Position numbers and translations under genes: made by a program. The notes beneath the pieces were generated by a model, which did not search any database, was not told the DNA's origin, and saw only the letters and a program-made list of their open reading frames with translations. Shown piece by piece: positions 37,914 through 48,772 of a stretch of DNA of 64,000 nucleotides. This DNA comes from an uncultured Flavobacteriales bacterium (GTDB taxonomy: Bacteria > Bacteroidota > Bacteroidia > CAIKAF01): NCBI GenBank assembly GCA_903825395.1, contig CAIKAF010000024.1, positions 58,642-122,641 of the forward strand, given 5' to 3'. How positions within the stretch are numbered: the first letter of the stretch is position 1; every line of letters starts with the position of its first letter.

Positions 37914-39509
37914 ATGAAATGGATTGAAGAACTACAGCGCAGAAGGACCTTTGCCGTGATTTCCCACCCCGATGCCGGGAAAACTACCCTCACTGAAAAA
38001 TTACTGCTTTTCGGAGGAGCCATCCAAACCGCCGGTGCCGTGAAGTCAAATAAAATTACAAAAACGGCCACCTCCGATTTTATGGAAATTGAAAAGCAAC
38101 GGGGCATCTCTGTGGCTACTTCTGTAATGGGGTTTGAATATAAATCAGTTAAAATTAACCTGCTCGATACACCCGGCCACAAAGATTTTGCAGAAGATAC
38201 CTACCGCACGTTAACAGCAGTAGATAGCGTAATCCTGGTTATCGATGCCGCAAATGGGGTGGAAGCACAAACAGAACGCCTGATGGAAGTATGCCGCATG
38301 CGCGATACTCCCGTAATGGTGTTTATCAACAAAATGGACCGCGAAGGAAAAGACCCCTTCGATCTTCTGGATGAACTCGAAAATAAATTGAACATTAAGG
38401 TTCAACCCCTTTCTTGGCCCATCAATATGGGCGACCGATTTAAAGGAGTGTACAACATTATTCGAGGACAACTCAATCTGTTTAGTCCCAATAAAACAGG
38501 CATTTCAGATGACCTCCGTTCTTTTTCAAATCTACAAGATCCTCAGTTGGATAAGGAACTCGGAGAACGAGATGCCACCCAACTCCGCGAAGATTTGGAA
38601 TTAATTCATGGCGTATATGATCCCTTCTCAGTCGATACGTACTTGGCAGGAAAACTTGCGCCCGTTTTCTTTGGATCTGCTGTCAATAATTTTGGAGTTC
38701 AAGAATTGCTCGATTCGTTCATCGAACTTGCTCCTCCCCCAAAAGGCAGAGAATCGACAGAAGGTTTTGTCGATAGCAATACCGATGCCTTCAGCGGGTT
38801 TGTATTTAAAATTCATGCCAACCTCGATCCCCGCCACCGCGACCGAATTGCTTTTTTGCGCATCGTTTCCGGCACCTTCAATCGTCATGAATTTTATACC
38901 CATGTCCGCCAACAAAAACAAATGAGATTTAGCAATCCAACCAGTTTTATGGCCCAAGATAAGGAGGTGATTGATCAAGCTTACCCCGGAGATGTAATCG
39001 GATTGTACGATTCAGGGAATTTCAAGATTGGTGATACTTTAACTTCCGGCTCTTCCTTTTTTTATAAAGGCATTCCCAGCTTCTCCCCCGAAATTTTTAA
39101 AGAACTTATCAATCTAGACCCCCTGAAAAGCAAACAACTGGAAAAAGGAATTGAACAGCTTACCGATGAGGGAGTAGCCCAATTGTTCCGTTTGCAGCCC
39201 GGAAACCGTAAGGTGATTGGAACGGTAGGCGAGTTGCAATTTGAAGTGATTCAATACCGATTGGAACACGAATACAAAGCCGCTTGCCGATTCCAGGCAA
39301 TGAATTTCCATAAGGCCTGCTGGATGACCACCGAAACCCCCGCAAAATTAGATGAGTTTTTGCGCCGTAAAGCAGATAATATTGGGTTTGATAAAGACAA
39401 CAATCCTGTTTTTCTCGCCCCATCTGCTTTCCTGCTAAATATGGCAAGACAAGACTACCCTGAAATTGAATTCCACACGACCTCAGACTTCAAGGCACAA
39501 CTCACCTAA
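37914..39509 (+). CDS. prfC: Peptide chain release factor 3
   Basis: This 531-residue GTPase removes RF1/RF2 from the ribosome after peptide release. G1 is [16 protein letters not shown] (about 17-32), then the G2 region [21 protein letters not shown]3 DTPGHKDF and G4 NKMD. The C-terminal [18 protein letters not shown] and final RLDY-like DYPEIEF fit RF3. The ATG at 37914 gives the standard RF3 N-terminus ([20 protein letters not shown]) and follows a perfect -7 element. The gene converges on the ABC-F gene with a 5-bp gap. Confidence 0.95.
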   Translation: MKWIEELQRRRTFAVISHPDAGKTTLTEKLLLFGGAIQTAGAVKSNKITKTATSDFMEIEKQRGISVATSVMGFEYKSVKINLLDTPGHKDFAEDTYRTLTAVDSVILVIDAANGVEAQTERLMEVCRMRDTPVMVFINKMDREGKDPFDLLDELENKLNIKVQPLSWPINMGDRFKGVYNIIRGQLNLFSPNKTGISDDLRSFSNLQDPQLDKELGERDATQLREDLELIHGVYDPFSVDTYLAGKLAPVFFGSAVNNFGVQELLDSFIELAPPPKGRESTEGFVDSNTDAFSGFVFKIHANLDPRHRDRIAFLRIVSGTFNRHEFYTHVRQQKQMRFSNPTSFMAQDKEVIDQAYPGDVIGLYDSGNFKIGDTLTSGSSFFYKGIPSFSPEIFKELINLDPLKSKQLEKGIEQLTDEGVAQLFRLQPGNRKVIGTVGELQFEVIQYRLEHEYKAACRFQAMNFHKACWMTTETPAKLDEFLRRKADNIGFDKDNNPVFLAPSAFLLNMARQDYPEIEFHTTSDFKAQLT

Positions 39510-39514
39510 CTCCA

Positions 39515-41383
39515 TTAGGAATACCCATTTGCTTCCTCTTCCAACTCCAGCCAAAGGGCCATTTTCTCCTCAATCTTTGCACTGATAGAGGCCAACGCTT
39601 CACTAAGTTTGTTTAGCGTTTCATAGGTTTGATTTGTGATCAATAACTGCTCTTCCAATTGGCTTTTTTCTGCTTCCAATGCCTCTATTTCATTCGGTAG
39701 CATTTCCAACATTCGCTTTTGCTGATAACTTAATTTTGTCTTTGTTTTTTGAGCCGCTACCGGCTGTTGATTCTCCTCCTGTGGCTGACTGGATTTTGAA
39801 GCAACCCCTTCCTTTAGTTCTTCCCTGTAAGCGGTGAAGGATCCACCAAATACTGAACAACCCCCTTTCCCATCCAAAACAATCAGCTGGTCAGCAATCC
39901 GGTCTACAAAAAAACGGTCGTGCGACACCATGATAATGCAGCCCCCAAAATCATCTAAGTATTCCTCCAATTTTTGAAGGGTTAATACATCTAAATCGTT
40001 GGTAGGCTCATCTAAAATCAAAAAGTTAGGTTGACGCAGCAACATGTGAAGCAAGGCTAATCTTCTGCGCTCACCACCGCTTAACTTCGAAATATAGGTG
40101 TATTGAACCGAAGGTGGGAAATCAAACCGAGTCAATAATTGCGAGGCGGTCACCCGTCCTTTTCTTTGATTATCAAAATGCTCGGCAGTTTCTTTTACAT
40201 ATTCAATAATGCGCTTATCTCCAGGAAGTTCAGCACTGTCTTGAGAAAAGTACCCAAATTCAACGGTTTCTCCCACAATCACTTTCCCGGTGTCTGTAGG
40301 AAGCTGTCCGGTCAATATTTTTAACATGCTGGTTTTTCCTGTTCCATTATCTCCGACAATGGCAATGCGCTCACCTTTCCTAAAACTGTATGAAAATGGA
40401 CCAAATAAATGCTTGTTGCCGAAGTTTTTACTGATTTTGATGGCTTCCAGAATTTTACTTCCCAAGCGCTTCATTGGCACCTCCAATTCCAGCTGGGAAT
40501 CATTTCTGCGGAATCGCGCTTTTTCTTTGAGGGTCTCAAATGCATTTAATCTACTTTTAGATTTGGTACTCCTGGCTTTTGGCATTTTCCGAACCCATTC
40601 CAATTCCGATTCAAACCGGTTGCGGTTCTTGGCAGCTTCGCTGTCCTCGGCCAAATGCCGCTGGGTTTTCTTTTCTAAAAAATTGGCATAATCCCCCTGA
40701 TAGGTATATAGTTTACCATTATCCAATTCTAAAATACCAGAACATACCGAATCTAAAAAATACCGGTCATGGGTTACCAACAATAAGGTTAAAGATGGAA
40801 CAGATAAGGTTTCCTCCAGCCATTCAATCATGGGAATGTCCAAGTGATTGGTGGGCTCGTCCAATAAGAGCAGATCGGGCTGTTCCAATAACATCCCGGC
40901 CAAAGCCAATCTTCGTTTTTGACCTCCAGATAAGCTACCTACTTTAGCCCTTAAATCGGGCAAACCCAGTTTGGCCGCCGCCTCCTGCATTTTTGCCTCA
41001 ACTTCCCAAGCCTGTAAATTGTCCATTTCGGTGGCTGCAGAGGCCATTTCAGATGAATCGCCAGCCTCTAACGCATTCCGATAGCGGGAAATTACAGCAT
41101 TAAACTGACCATTCTTTGGCAGCATGACCTCCTCTAAACTTGCCTCAGGATCAAAATTGGGTTCTTGATGCAAAAACCCAATCCGGATTCCTTCTCGAAT
41201 TACAACCTGTCCCTGGTCTGCTGGCTCTAAACCAGCCATTATTTTCATTAGAGTGGATTTCCCGGAACCATTTTTTGCAATTAAAGCCCGCTTGTCTCCC
41301 CTTGCCAATCCAAAATTGATATCATTTAATACTACCCGTTCACCAAACGAGCGCGAAACATGCTCAACTGTCAATACATTCAT
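39515..41383 (-). CDS. uup: ABC-F ATPase, Uup type
   Basis: This 622-residue soluble protein has two ABC domains and no membrane segment. Walker A1 is KNGSGKSTLMK (about 37-47) and signature 1 LSGGQKRRLALAGMLL. Walker A2 is GDNGTGKTSMLK and signature 2 LSGGERRRLALLHMLL. Between them is the ABC-F linker (about 245-305, KTQRHLAEDSEAAKNRN), and the C-terminus is a coiled coil (about 545-620; RMLEMLPNEIEALEAEKSQL), as in Uup. ABC-F proteins act on ribosomes or on branched DNA; this subgroup is not an exporter. It lies convergent to prfC. Confidence 0.92.
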   Translation of the reverse strand: MNVLTVEHVSRSFGERVVLNDINFGLARGDKRALIAKNGSGKSTLMKIMAGLEPADQGQVVIREGIRIGFLHQEPNFDPEASLEEVMLPKNGQFNAVISRYRNALEAGDSSEMASAATEMDNLQAWEVEAKMQEAAAKLGLPDLRAKVGSLSGGQKRRLALAGMLLEQPDLLLLDEPTNHLDIPMIEWLEETLSVPSLTLLLVTHDRYFLDSVCSGILELDNGKLYTYQGDYANFLEKKTQRHLAEDSEAAKNRNRFESELEWVRKMPKARSTKSKSRLNAFETLKEKARFRRNDSQLELEVPMKRLGSKILEAIKISKNFGNKHLFGPFSYSFRKGERIAIVGDNGTGKTSMLKILTGQLPTDTGKVIVGETVEFGYFSQDSAELPGDKRIIEYVKETAEHFDNQRKGRVTASQLLTRFDFPPSVQYTYISKLSGGERRRLALLHMLLRQPNFLILDEPTNDLDVLTLQKLEEYLDDFGGCIIMVSHDRFFVDRIADQLIVLDGKGGCSVFGGSFTAYREELKEGVASKSSQPQEENQQPVAAQKTKTKLSYQQKRMLEMLPNEIEALEAEKSQLEEQLLITNQTYETLNKLSEALASISAKIEEKMALWLELEEEANGYS

Positions 41384-41421
41384 TCCTCTGCTAGGATTAT
41401 TTTGGCTTCTTTTTGCCTTTG

Positions 41422-42342
41422 TTACTGAGCAATCGGCTGATTATTTGCCGTCGCCATTATGGGAATACGAATCATGGGACTAACCCGGGCTTTCCCTCGG
41501 TAGTTTAAATTTACCCAGATTTGCAATTCTGAAACCCACCGATCTCCCTTCGCTTGGTCAGGGCGTTCAGCTTCATTTTTCTTTACCCATCGACCTGCGG
41601 GGTTCGACCCAATTAATTTATCCAGTGGCATTTCTACTACAATGGCTTCTTGCTTCGCTTTTAATTCAGGCTCCTTTAAATATTCTGTTTGAAAACTGGA
41701 ATCTGCCCAAAATACGTGGATACCGCTTTTGCCTCGCCCCAAGGCCTCAACCTGAAACCGCTCACGAACATTGGGCTCCCAAATTCGAATGGGCTCGTCT
41801 GTTTTGTTTTTGATTTTTACCCGCAGCAGATTTTCCCCTAAATCCAGTTCAATACCAAGGTCAACTTCTTTATATTCTACACTACGGTACCGATTTTTAT
41901 GAACTAAAATCGTTTGATTTAGTCCTAAAGCCCATTTAAACCGTTTTTCTGCAAATCCAAATACATGCAAATTACCCACCTTTAATTTAGGGGCTAAATG
42001 CTCTTTTTTCCCATGCCCTGCTTTGCGCTGCAACCGATTTAGCCTTCCTGACCAAATGGTTCCATAGGGAGCTTTTACCCAAGCACTATCCGAAATCAAC
42101 GAATCAATAGAAACAAATGCCGGATTTCCTTTTACCAGACGAACGTAACGGCGACTTCCGGTTTGCTGCGCAACTAAAACCCAAGAAGGAGATTTTATGC
42201 CTGTATCTGCTCTTAAAAATTGGGTGTTCGGTTCACCTATATAATAGGAGTCGCTCGGACTTTGAATGCGCGGATTCATAATTGTACCACAGCCATTCAA
42301 CACGAAAACACCCAATAACCCCAAAAGGAAACGCAATACCAT
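41422..42342 (-). CDS. Putative lipoprotein of unknown function
   Basis: This 306-residue protein has a lipoprotein signal, MVLRFLLGLLGVFVLNGC (Cys18), and a mostly beta mature part with no family I recognise. EVDLGIELDLGENLLRVKIK and IKNKTDEPIRIWEPN look like an immunoglobulin-like fold. RVSPMIRIPIMA lies near the end. I choose the ATG at 42342 because TATATTTG ends 4 nt before it and because it gives the signal peptide. It is divergent from the DUF7064-like gene with only 35 bp between the start codons. Confidence 0.65.
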   Translation of the reverse strand: MVLRFLLGLLGVFVLNGCGTIMNPRIQSPSDSYYIGEPNTQFLRADTGIKSPSWVLVAQQTGSRRYVRLVKGNPAFVSIDSLISDSAWVKAPYGTIWSGRLNRLQRKAGHGKKEHLAPKLKVGNLHVFGFAEKRFKWALGLNQTILVHKNRYRSVEYKEVDLGIELDLGENLLRVKIKNKTDEPIRIWEPNVRERFQVEALGRGKSGIHVFWADSSFQTEYLKEPELKAKQEAIVVEMPLDKLIGSNPAGRWVKKNEAERPDQAKGDRWVSELQIWVNLNYRGKARVSPMIRIPIMATANNQPIAQ

Positions 42343-42346
42343 GGAA

Positions 42347-42354
42347 CAAATATA
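42347..42354 (-). promoter_or_regulatory. -7 promoter element of the putative lipoprotein gene
   Basis: TATATTTG on the minus strand ends 4 nt before the ATG. On the plus strand TATATTGC (42367-42374) lies 3 nt before the divergent gene's ATG and is a one-base mismatch to the consensus. Confidence 0.5.
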
Positions 42355-42377
42355 GTCAGACCTCCGTATATTGCAGC

Positions 42378-43328
42378 ATGCTAAAACGATGGGTCGCCCG
42401 AAATCTGATGCTTGGCAGAGAACAAGGAGAGGCATTTCCCTCAGGAGAACACCTGTACGTGCCACCTCAAAATACGGCAACCGACAGCTATTATTTTTTT
42501 ATTCGATCTGATTCAGGAGCTACCCTAGTTTCAAGGTTGGCCTGTCGACAAAATATGGAATGTGAATTTTGGTTGGGAATTCACCTGCCCAATCAAAGTC
42601 CTTGGATATGGGAAGGAATCTCAACACAATTAAATACGCCATTTCCCAGCATTGAAGGGCTAGCTTTCATGCCCAATTCCGATTTATCTTGGACAATCAA
42701 TATTGATTTGCCTCAATTCAATCTTAAGGGCAGCCTTAGGTTTACCCCAACAACGGGGATTCTGGATTTCGCCAAACTGCGTGATAAAAATCAAATCGCT
42801 TCTGCATTGGCCAAAATGCCCTGGAATGCCGCTTCGTTTAAAGCCCTTAAATCAATGAAGACCGAACACATAGAACAGGCTGGAATATGGAATGGAGAGT
42901 TGACCTGGAATGAAAATGTGCATTCAATGGTAGGAGTGGGTGCCCGAGACCACAGCCGAGGCGAACGAAACTGGAAACGCTGGAATTCCCATTGTTGGTT
43001 TACCGGATTTGATTCTGAAGGTTCCGGATTTAATCTATCCCTAATCGATTTTAAAGGTTTACCTACGCTAAGAGCAGGGTACATTTCAATTCATAAAAAC
43101 GAGGCTGTTCCTTTAAAAGATGGACCAGATTCTCCCATCAAGCTGGCTTCCGGCAAGTTCCAACTTTCGGGTGGACACCTCAATGGTCCGGTTGATTTTA
43201 AAACCCAGAATTCCTTTGAATTTACCATGGATGGTTCTTACCGAATTGTTGAAGGTTTTGGATCCTTTTATTGGCAAGGCAAACAGTATGAAGGAATTCT
43301 AGAACGGGGTTATACCCTGAATCCGTAA
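42378..43328 (+). CDS. DUF7064/7065-like protein paired with a dikinase
   Basis: This 316-residue protein has no signal peptide and a beta-rich sequence. VGVGARDHSRGERNWKRW (about 190-207) resembles the G.RDHSWG.R.W motif of the DUF7064/7065 (lipocalin-like, AttH/CrtC-related) proteins, with Arg in place of the usual Trp. I choose the ATG at 42378 because longer frames run back through the divergent promoter. It ends 2 nt before the rifampin-phosphotransferase-like gene, so the two act together. The function is unknown; a small hydrophobic ligand or a modified natural product is a guess. Confidence 0.55.
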   Translation: MLKRWVARNLMLGREQGEAFPSGEHLYVPPQNTATDSYYFFIRSDSGATLVSRLACRQNMECEFWLGIHLPNQSPWIWEGISTQLNTPFPSIEGLAFMPNSDLSWTINIDLPQFNLKGSLRFTPTTGILDFAKLRDKNQIASALAKMPWNAASFKALKSMKTEHIEQAGIWNGELTWNENVHSMVGVGARDHSRGERNWKRWNSHCWFTGFDSEGSGFNLSLIDFKGLPTLRAGYISIHKNEAVPLKDGPDSPIKLASGKFQLSGGHLNGPVDFKTQNSFEFTMDGSYRIVEGFGSFYWQGKQYEGILERGYTLNP

Positions 43329-43330
43329 TT

Positions 43331-45739
43331 ATGTTCTTTAATCCCGATTCTGAACACCCGAAGGCCGGAGGGAAATTCAATGGCTTGGTTAAACTGAAAC
43401 AGTCCGGGTTTAATGTCCCTGATTTTTTTGGTTGGCACATGGAAGACCAAGACAGCTCAACCCTTGAAGATTGGTTGAAATGCCTTCCCAATTCCCCGCT
43501 GGCAGTTCGTTCCAGTGCGCTCGCCGAAGATGGGATTGAACATTCTTTCGCCGGACAATACGAATCCAAACTCAGGGTTCCCAATTCGAAAGAAACTGTT
43601 TTTCAAGCCGCTTTAGAAATTAATCAAGATGCCCAAAGCGATAGGGTTAAAAGGTATATGCAGCATGGAGCTGTAGAACAACCCGAAAGCTCTTCTATAC
43701 CCTTGGTCATACAATCAATGATTGAACCGGCTTGGAGTGGAGTTTTATTTACGGTTGACCCCGTTTCAGGACTCCGCGACCGCATGGTGTTGTCATTCGT
43801 TGCAGGCGATGCCGAAGCATTGGTGGGAGGGGAAGTGAACGGCGCCTCCATCCAACTTCCACGTTGGGGTATGGAAAATGGGGGAGAGCCCATTGATTCA
43901 TCTGATGTCCCCGAAGGACTAAAGCCGCATCTGGACGCTCTTTTTAAAGGAGGTCTGGGTGCTGAAAACAGATTGAATATGCCCGCAGATTTGGAATGGG
44001 CCATCGACTCCAACGGAGTTTTATATTGGCTCCAAATGCGACCAATTACCACCGTACAAGGTTTGAACCCCAATGAATTGGATTCATATTTGTCCCATGA
44101 AGCACTACCCCAACAGGTTTTTACTCTGGGAAATATTGGGGAAATGATGCCCGGAGCAGTGACTCCCCTAACCGCCGAAGTATTTGGCGGAAGCATTGAT
44201 GCCGGTCTTATTGATTTCGCATCCCGATCTGGGGTGCCTAAGTTGAACCCCAATTCAGAAAGGAGATACGTTCAGACTTTTTATTATCGCTTATTTTTTA
44301 ACCTGAGCAACCTGTATGACTTTTGCCGCTATACGGCATTAAATCACAAGGAGAATATTGAACTTTCTATTGTTGGAAGGGCTCTGGAATCCAATTCCAT
44401 TCCCCTTTCTATTTCTAAGGCGCGCTCTGTCCTTAATTTTTTCGGACAGGTCAATTACTTGTTGTCTTCTTCCCGGCGATTAAAACGACTTGAAGCTCTG
44501 TGTCAACTGCCCGAAACGGATTGGTCAGACGATGGCTTTGTGCTACTAACCCAGCTTAACGATGCCCGAAAAAGTATGGATGAAGGGTTTTGCCACCATT
44601 TTGCCACCTCAAGCAGCTCCGGTTCCAATTACACAGCGTTGGTAAAAACCATTTCAGCTCAATATAAGTTAGATAGGCAATCGGCTCAAGGTTTGGCAAA
44701 TTCTTGGCTAACAGGCATTGGGTCGGTTGAAAGTGCAGATCCCTTAGTCCGATTGCAAGGTTTAGCCCGGAACATAACTAGCAAGCTCGGCAGCCAAGTC
44801 AAGTCCACAATGGAACCTGACACGTTCCTCAAGTGGATTCAAACTGAGGCCCCAGAATCCATCCAAAATGAATGGAATTTATTCTTGCAGCGGCACGGTC
44901 ATCGAGGCATTCGTGAAGCAGAATTGGCTACCCCAACCTGGGCTCAAAAGCCGGAACAATTGGCCGAACTGCTTCTTCAGCTTATTGGCATTCCCGAAAC
45001 AGGTCCAAGCTCGCCCTCAAAGTCCAATAGTCCAGTAAAAAAACCTCAACCCAAGTCTTTCCTGTTGCGCTATTTTTTAAAAAAGGCGAGAAGCAGTGTC
45101 GCTCAGCGAGAAAAATCCAAGGCCTTGAGTATTTTTCTTTTGAGTCGGCTGAAAAGCGGATATAAAAAATGGGGCCAATGGGCGGTGAAAAATGGAATAA
45201 TCCATGAAGCGGAAGATGTATTCTATTTATTGACAGAAGAACTACGCGAAGCTACACAGAGCAAAGGTTCACTTATCGAGGTCGTTCAACGAAGGAAAGC
45301 CTCCTACCAAATTTGTAGTCAATTGCATTTTAAAGATTTGACGATTGGAAAACCGTTTCCGATTCAACCCATACGCTCTACTGCTACCGATAAAGATGTC
45401 TGGTTTGGAGTACCGGTAAGCCCTGGAATAGCACGGGGTAAAGTCCGAATTGTTGCAAGTCAAAAAGATGCTCAAGAGTTGTCTGCCGCCGATATTTTGG
45501 TTGCCGGTTTTACAGATATTGGATGGACCCCCTATTATGGAATTGTAAAAGGGTTAATAACTGAAATGGGCTCTCCCTTGTCTCATGGCGCTGTAGTGGC
45601 GCGTGAGTATGGATTGCCTGCGGTTGTTGGTATCTCTGGAATTTGCTCTCAATTGAATGAGGGCGATTGGATTGAGATAAATGGACTGGAAGGAACCGTA
45701 AAACGCATGTCGAACTCCGACGGATTACCCTATCTTTGA
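43331..45739 (+). CDS. PEP-synthase-related dikinase, rifampin-phosphotransferase-like
   Basis: This 802-residue protein has an N-terminal ATP-grasp domain (about 15-240): LAVRSSALAEDGIEHSFAGQ, PAWSGVLFTVDPVSGLRDRM and DLEWAIDSNGVLYWLQMRPI. A middle domain (about 250-690) is unlike known families to my eye. A C-terminal swivelling phosphohistidine domain has GVPVSPGIARGKVRI and MGSPLSHGAVVAREYGLPAV with catalytic His752. The PEP-binding TIM barrel of true PEP synthase is absent. That layout is shared with rifampin phosphotransferase, which moves the beta-phosphate of ATP to a small molecule. The acceptor here is unknown. It follows the DUF7064-like gene by 2 nt. Confidence 0.75.
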   Translation: MFFNPDSEHPKAGGKFNGLVKLKQSGFNVPDFFGWHMEDQDSSTLEDWLKCLPNSPLAVRSSALAEDGIEHSFAGQYESKLRVPNSKETVFQAALEINQDAQSDRVKRYMQHGAVEQPESSSIPLVIQSMIEPAWSGVLFTVDPVSGLRDRMVLSFVAGDAEALVGGEVNGASIQLPRWGMENGGEPIDSSDVPEGLKPHLDALFKGGLGAENRLNMPADLEWAIDSNGVLYWLQMRPITTVQGLNPNELDSYLSHEALPQQVFTLGNIGEMMPGAVTPLTAEVFGGSIDAGLIDFASRSGVPKLNPNSERRYVQTFYYRLFFNLSNLYDFCRYTALNHKENIELSIVGRALESNSIPLSISKARSVLNFFGQVNYLLSSSRRLKRLEALCQLPETDWSDDGFVLLTQLNDARKSMDEGFCHHFATSSSSGSNYTALVKTISAQYKLDRQSAQGLANSWLTGIGSVESADPLVRLQGLARNITSKLGSQVKSTMEPDTFLKWIQTEAPESIQNEWNLFLQRHGHRGIREAELATPTWAQKPEQLAELLLQLIGIPETGPSSPSKSNSPVKKPQPKSFLLRYFLKKARSSVAQREKSKALSIFLLSRLKSGYKKWGQWAVKNGIIHEAEDVFYLLTEELREATQSKGSLIEVVQRRKASYQICSQLHFKDLTIGKPFPIQPIRSTATDKDVWFGVPVSPGIARGKVRIVASQKDAQELSAADILVAGFTDIGWTPYYGIVKGLITEMGSPLSHGAVVAREYGLPAVVGISGICSQLNEGDWIEINGLEGTVKRMSNSDGLPYL

Positions 45740-45839
45740 CCCGTATTTTCGGAAGGTTGTGGTTGTGATTTTTTATACCCTTCCAAAAACCTATTCCACA
45801 TTTGGTCGTTATACTACCTGATTAAATTTATTTGTGCGC

Positions 45840-48632
45840 ATGCCTGTGACTGTTGAACTAGAATCGCTCAACCCACAAGATTTTATCTTGATAAAGGGGG
45901 CTCGAGTGCACAATTTAAAGTCCATTGATTTGGCCATCCCTAGAGATAAACTAGTTGTAATTACTGGAGTTTCAGGCTCTGGAAAAACAAGTTTAGCCTT
46001 CGAAACGCTTTTCGCCGAAGGGCAAAGAAGATACGTAGAAAGCCTTTCCTCTTATGCCCGCCAATTTTTGGGAAGATTCGATAAACCCGATGTAGATTGG
46101 ATTCAGGGTATTTCACCGGCCATTGCCATCCAACAAAAGGTGATTTCCAGAAACCCAAGATCCACGGTCGGTACCTCAACCGAAATCTATGATTATCTGA
46201 AATTGCTGTATGCCCGAATTGGGGAGACGTTCTCACCAACTTCAGGAAATTTAGTAAAACGCCACTCGGTAGCTGATGTCAGAAATCACTTCCAATCCTT
46301 GCCCCCCGATGCTGAAATTTGGATTTCTTCCCCCTGGCCAATATCTCAAAATAGATCATGGACCGACATCCTTAACCTTAAAATTCAACAAGGATTTTCT
46401 AGGGCCCTATTTAAAGGCAAACCAATTAAACTAAGCGAACTGCCTCAAGATGTTCCTCCAGAGTCCTCGCCGGAATTGTTTATTGGGCGGATTTCGCCTT
46501 CCGATGATTCATTTGAACAATTGCTCGGAGAATTTATGGAAGCCGCTTTCCTGGAAGGCAAAGGATCAGCATTTACGTTTTTGTATTCCCAAGGAAAATT
46601 GCTGGCACGCGAGGAATGGAATGATAAATTGGAATTGGATGGAATTCAATTTGAAGCGCCAAGCTTAAATCTGTTTAGTTTCAATAATCCTTTCGGAGCC
46701 TGCAAGCGCTGTGAAGGGTTCGGCCGCGTCCTTGGAATCGATGAAGACTTGGTTATTCCAAACCCATCTTTATCGGTGTATGAAGGTGCCGTGGCATGCT
46801 GGAAAGGAGAAAAGTTATCCGAGTGGAATACCCATTTTATGAAGCAGGCCCTTGCAGAGGGATTCCCTGTCCATACTGCATATAAAAGCCTAAGTCCTTC
46901 CCACAAAGAGTTACTTTGGAATGGCTCTAAAGCAATTTCAGGTATCCATGATTTTTTTAAAATGGTGCAGGAGAATGCCTATAAAATTCAATACCGGGTT
47001 TTATTGTCCAGATACCGAGGCTATACCGAATGCGATGAATGCCGTGGAACACGGTTGCGCAAGGATGCAGGATTTGTTAAGGTGGGCGGAAAAAGCATTA
47101 TGGATTTGGTCCTACTCACCGTTACAGAACTTAAAATGTTCTTTGAACAATTAAGGCTGAATTCATACCAACAAACGGTGGCAGGGCGGATTTTAATTGA
47201 ATTGCAACGGCGGGTGAAATACCTGGAAGATGTAGGTCTTGGATATTTAACCTTAAATAGGGTGTCGAATACCTTATCTGGCGGCGAATCTCAACGCATT
47301 AATTTGGCCACTTCTTTGGGCAGCAGCTTGGTTGGTTCTATGTATATTCTAGATGAACCCAGCATCGGTCTGCACCCCAAAGATACCCAACGATTGATTT
47401 CTGTAATTCAGCAACTTCGCGATGAAGGCAATACCTGCATCGTCGTCGAACACGATACGGATTTTATGAAGGCGGCAGATTTCCTCGTTGATATGGGGCC
47501 AGAAGCCGGCTACCTGGGCGGGGAAGTTGTTTTTACAGGAACCTTCGATGAATTAAAATCAAATTCAATAAGCCTTACAGGAAAGTACCTTAGAGAAGAA
47601 GAAAGCGTTGGAACATTCTTTTGCCCAAAACCATGGAAACACGCAGTTGCCCTTCAAGGCTGCCGAGCCAATAATCTAAAGGATGTTGATGTGAAATTCC
47701 CCTTGGGAGTCTTAACTGTGGTGACCGGAGTCAGTGGAAGCGGAAAAACAACCCTGGTGAAAAAGATCCTCTATCCCGCATTGGCTAGAGAGCTGGGCCA
47801 ATCTACGGATAAACCTGGTCAGCACGATCGCCTGCTTGGCGATGTCTCTGCCATCAAAACAGTAGAGTTGATTGACCAAAATCCCATTGGGAAGTCAAGC
47901 CGCTCAAATCCTGTCACGTATTTAAAGGTGTACGACGATATCCGTACCTTATTTTCAGAACAGCCTCTATCTAAAACGCTCAAGTTAAAAGCAGCAGCCT
48001 TCAGTTTTAATGTTCCCGGCGGGCGCTGCGAAACCTGCGAAGGAGAAGGAACAGTAACAGTCGAAATGCAATTTATGGCCGATATTTCATTGCAATGCGA
48101 TGAATGCAAAGGCCAACGATTTAAAGACGATGTCCTCCAAGTCCGATTTAAAGAAAAAAACATCTACGATATCCTTGAAATGACTGTGGACGAAGCCATG
48201 GATTTTTTCCAAGGAAGCCCGGCAGGAGAACGGATTGTTAAAAAACTTACACCACTGCAACGGGTAGGGCTTGGTTACGTGAAATTGGGCCAATCAAGTT
48301 CTACGTTGAGCGGCGGAGAAGCTCAGCGGGTTAAATTGGCCAGCTTCCTTTCAAAAGGAACCAACGCTCCTGCAACGCTATTCATCTTTGATGAGCCAAC
48401 AACAGGCTTGCACGTTCATGATGTAAAAAAATTAATGGCATCCTTTCAAGCCTTGATTGAAGCTGGCCACAGCATTGTTGTTATAGAACACCATCCCGAT
48501 GTGATGAAAATGGCAGATTGGCTCATTGACTTAGGTCCAGGTGGCGGTCCGGATGGAGGACTAGTGGTCTTTGAAGGCCTACCCTACGATTTAAAATCCA
48601 GCACTACCTCCCTCACAGCTAAATACATCTAA
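45840..48632 (+). CDS. uvrA: Excinuclease ABC subunit A
   Basis: This 930-residue DNA-damage sensor works with UvrB and UvrC in nucleotide excision repair. It has two ABC ATPase halves: Walker A1 [20 protein letters not shown] (about 41-60) and signature [16 protein letters not shown], then a second set with [17 protein letters not shown] and [15 protein letters not shown]. Zinc modules are CKRCEGFG with [11 protein letters not shown], and [10 protein letters not shown] with CDECKGQRF. The ATG at 45840 is preferred to the GTG two codons upstream. No uvrB or uvrC is near, as usual. Confidence 0.96.
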   Translation: MPVTVELESLNPQDFILIKGARVHNLKSIDLAIPRDKLVVITGVSGSGKTSLAFETLFAEGQRRYVESLSSYARQFLGRFDKPDVDWIQGISPAIAIQQKVISRNPRSTVGTSTEIYDYLKLLYARIGETFSPTSGNLVKRHSVADVRNHFQSLPPDAEIWISSPWPISQNRSWTDILNLKIQQGFSRALFKGKPIKLSELPQDVPPESSPELFIGRISPSDDSFEQLLGEFMEAAFLEGKGSAFTFLYSQGKLLAREEWNDKLELDGIQFEAPSLNLFSFNNPFGACKRCEGFGRVLGIDEDLVIPNPSLSVYEGAVACWKGEKLSEWNTHFMKQALAEGFPVHTAYKSLSPSHKELLWNGSKAISGIHDFFKMVQENAYKIQYRVLLSRYRGYTECDECRGTRLRKDAGFVKVGGKSIMDLVLLTVTELKMFFEQLRLNSYQQTVAGRILIELQRRVKYLEDVGLGYLTLNRVSNTLSGGESQRINLATSLGSSLVGSMYILDEPSIGLHPKDTQRLISVIQQLRDEGNTCIVVEHDTDFMKAADFLVDMGPEAGYLGGEVVFTGTFDELKSNSISLTGKYLREEESVGTFFCPKPWKHAVALQGCRANNLKDVDVKFPLGVLTVVTGVSGSGKTTLVKKILYPALARELGQSTDKPGQHDRLLGDVSAIKTVELIDQNPIGKSSRSNPVTYLKVYDDIRTLFSEQPLSKTLKLKAAAFSFNVPGGRCETCEGEGTVTVEMQFMADISLQCDECKGQRFKDDVLQVRFKEKNIYDILEMTVDEAMDFFQGSPAGERIVKKLTPLQRVGLGYVKLGQSSSTLSGGEAQRVKLASFLSKGTNAPATLFIFDEPTTGLHVHDVKKLMASFQALIEAGHSIVVIEHHPDVMKMADWLIDLGPGGGPDGGLVVFEGLPYDLKSSTTSLTAKYI

Positions 48633-48772
48633 ACTCAACAGATTAAAAAAAATAGAATGCCAATATCTAGGCGCAGCATTTAAATTGATTTTTGGTCTTC
48701 ATTCTGTAAACTGCTCGAAGGTTTGATTTTTTAAACCCATTTTCTTACCTTAGAGCCCTAAAGAAAAAAAAT

